From Chitinophagales bacterium (lineage in GTDB: Bacteria; Bacteroidota; Bacteroidia; Chitinophagales; Chitinophagaceae): DNA of 6,324 nt. Positions 6,141 through 6,324 of the stretch are shown here, piece by piece. Each line of letters opens with the position of its first letter. Position 1 is the stretch's first letter. Location: assembly GCA_015654495.1 (NCBI GenBank), contig JAATGW010000460.1, positions 1 through 6,324 on the forward strand, in the 5' to 3' direction. The notes below the pieces were generated by a model, which saw nothing but the letters and a program-made list of their open reading frames with translations, was not told where the DNA came from and did not search any database. The position numbers and the translations under genes were made by a program.

Positions 6141-6324
6141 CGGAATAATCAAATGATGAAATCAAAAACTGTCCGTCGATCAGGAATGCTGATAATTTTT
6201 TCTATTTCGATTCATTTTACGGGGCGCTCCTACCGGAGCGATAAATTCGTTTTAACCGGACCCATAATTTCTACAAACAGGATGCTCCGCTGGAGCAAAT
6301 ACAGGTTCCGGATAATGTTGGCTA
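6141..6324 (+). repeat. Repeat copy C (cut by window end, with 39-base insertion)
   Basis: The head at 6141-6185 matches 5684-5728 with three mismatches in 45. A 39-base segment (6186-6224) absent from copy A then follows. Hairpin 1 is 6225-6240 (CGCTCC/GGAGCG around TACC). Hairpin 2 is 6283-6297, a six-base-pair stem TGCTCC/GGAGCA around GCT. The sequence matches copy A to the last base of the window, so the tail probably lies outside it. Confidence 0.85.

Larger units (their letters stand above)
5684..6324 (+). repeat. Cluster of three direct REP-like hairpin repeats, non-coding
   Basis: This gene-free stretch carries three same-orientation copies of one element, offset by about 263 and 233 bases. 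A full copy has a 45-base head (GATAATCAAATGATGAAATC and onward), hairpin 1 (CGCTCC-4-GGAGCG), a 30- to 40-base spacer, the core CAAACAGGATGCTCC forming hairpin 2 with GGAGCA, then AAATACAGGTGCC, GCTAAC and a closing CGCTCCTTGC. No open frame of note crosses it. Its repeated palindromic, intergenic form resembles REP-type or other small non-autonomous elements. No transposase is in view, so the mechanism is unknown. The last copy runs off the window edge, so the cluster may continue. Confidence 0.85.

Noticed and set aside
5684..6324. CRISPR array
   Set aside because: Repeats are long, imperfect and unevenly spaced, with internal hairpins and variable modules, and there are no uniform short spacers or cas genes.

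Overview
The window looks like chromosomal DNA of a Bacteroidota bacterium, probably of the Chitinophagaceae type. The main evidence is a large cell-surface protein ending in a type IX secretion system (T9SS) type A sorting domain, a system confined to this phylum. The three genes also lack Shine-Dalgarno sequences, and one has a TAnnTTTG-type -7 element. The exact genus is not resolvable from this sequence.

Layout: (1) 1-543 has no convincing gene. It holds a strong stem-loop at 132-160 that reads as a bidirectional terminator, a longer inverted repeat just before it, and a weak hairpin plus T-run at 482-501. (2) 544-4233 (+) encodes a 1229-residue secreted modular protein: signal peptide, IPT/TIG domain, a roughly 265-residue unassigned beta-rich region, about seven Ig-like or PKD-like modules including one tandem duplicated pair, an FN3-like module, and the T9SS sorting domain. 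No catalytic domain is recognisable. (3) 4323-4787 (-) encodes a small protein with two DnaJ-type CxxCxGxG knuckles but no J domain. It converges on the large gene with an 89-bp gap. (4) 4948-5502 (-) encodes a 184-residue uncharacterised protein with a compact Cys cluster (CCxxCGxxxCG). It lies 160 bp upstream of gene 3 in the same orientation. (5) 5684 to the window end is a non-coding cluster of three direct copies of a hairpin-bearing intergenic repeat (GCTCC...GGAGC stems), the last cut by the window edge.

How the genes relate: the surface protein stands alone and is likely exported to the cell surface by machinery encoded elsewhere. The two small minus-strand proteins are both probably cytoplasmic and metal-binding. 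They may be co-expressed, but the 160-bp gap with a perfect 14-bp palindrome just before the second start allows separate control. No defence system, RNA gene, CRISPR array, transposase or replication origin was found. The most unusual element is the repeat cluster, which looks like a REP-like family and not a coding system.
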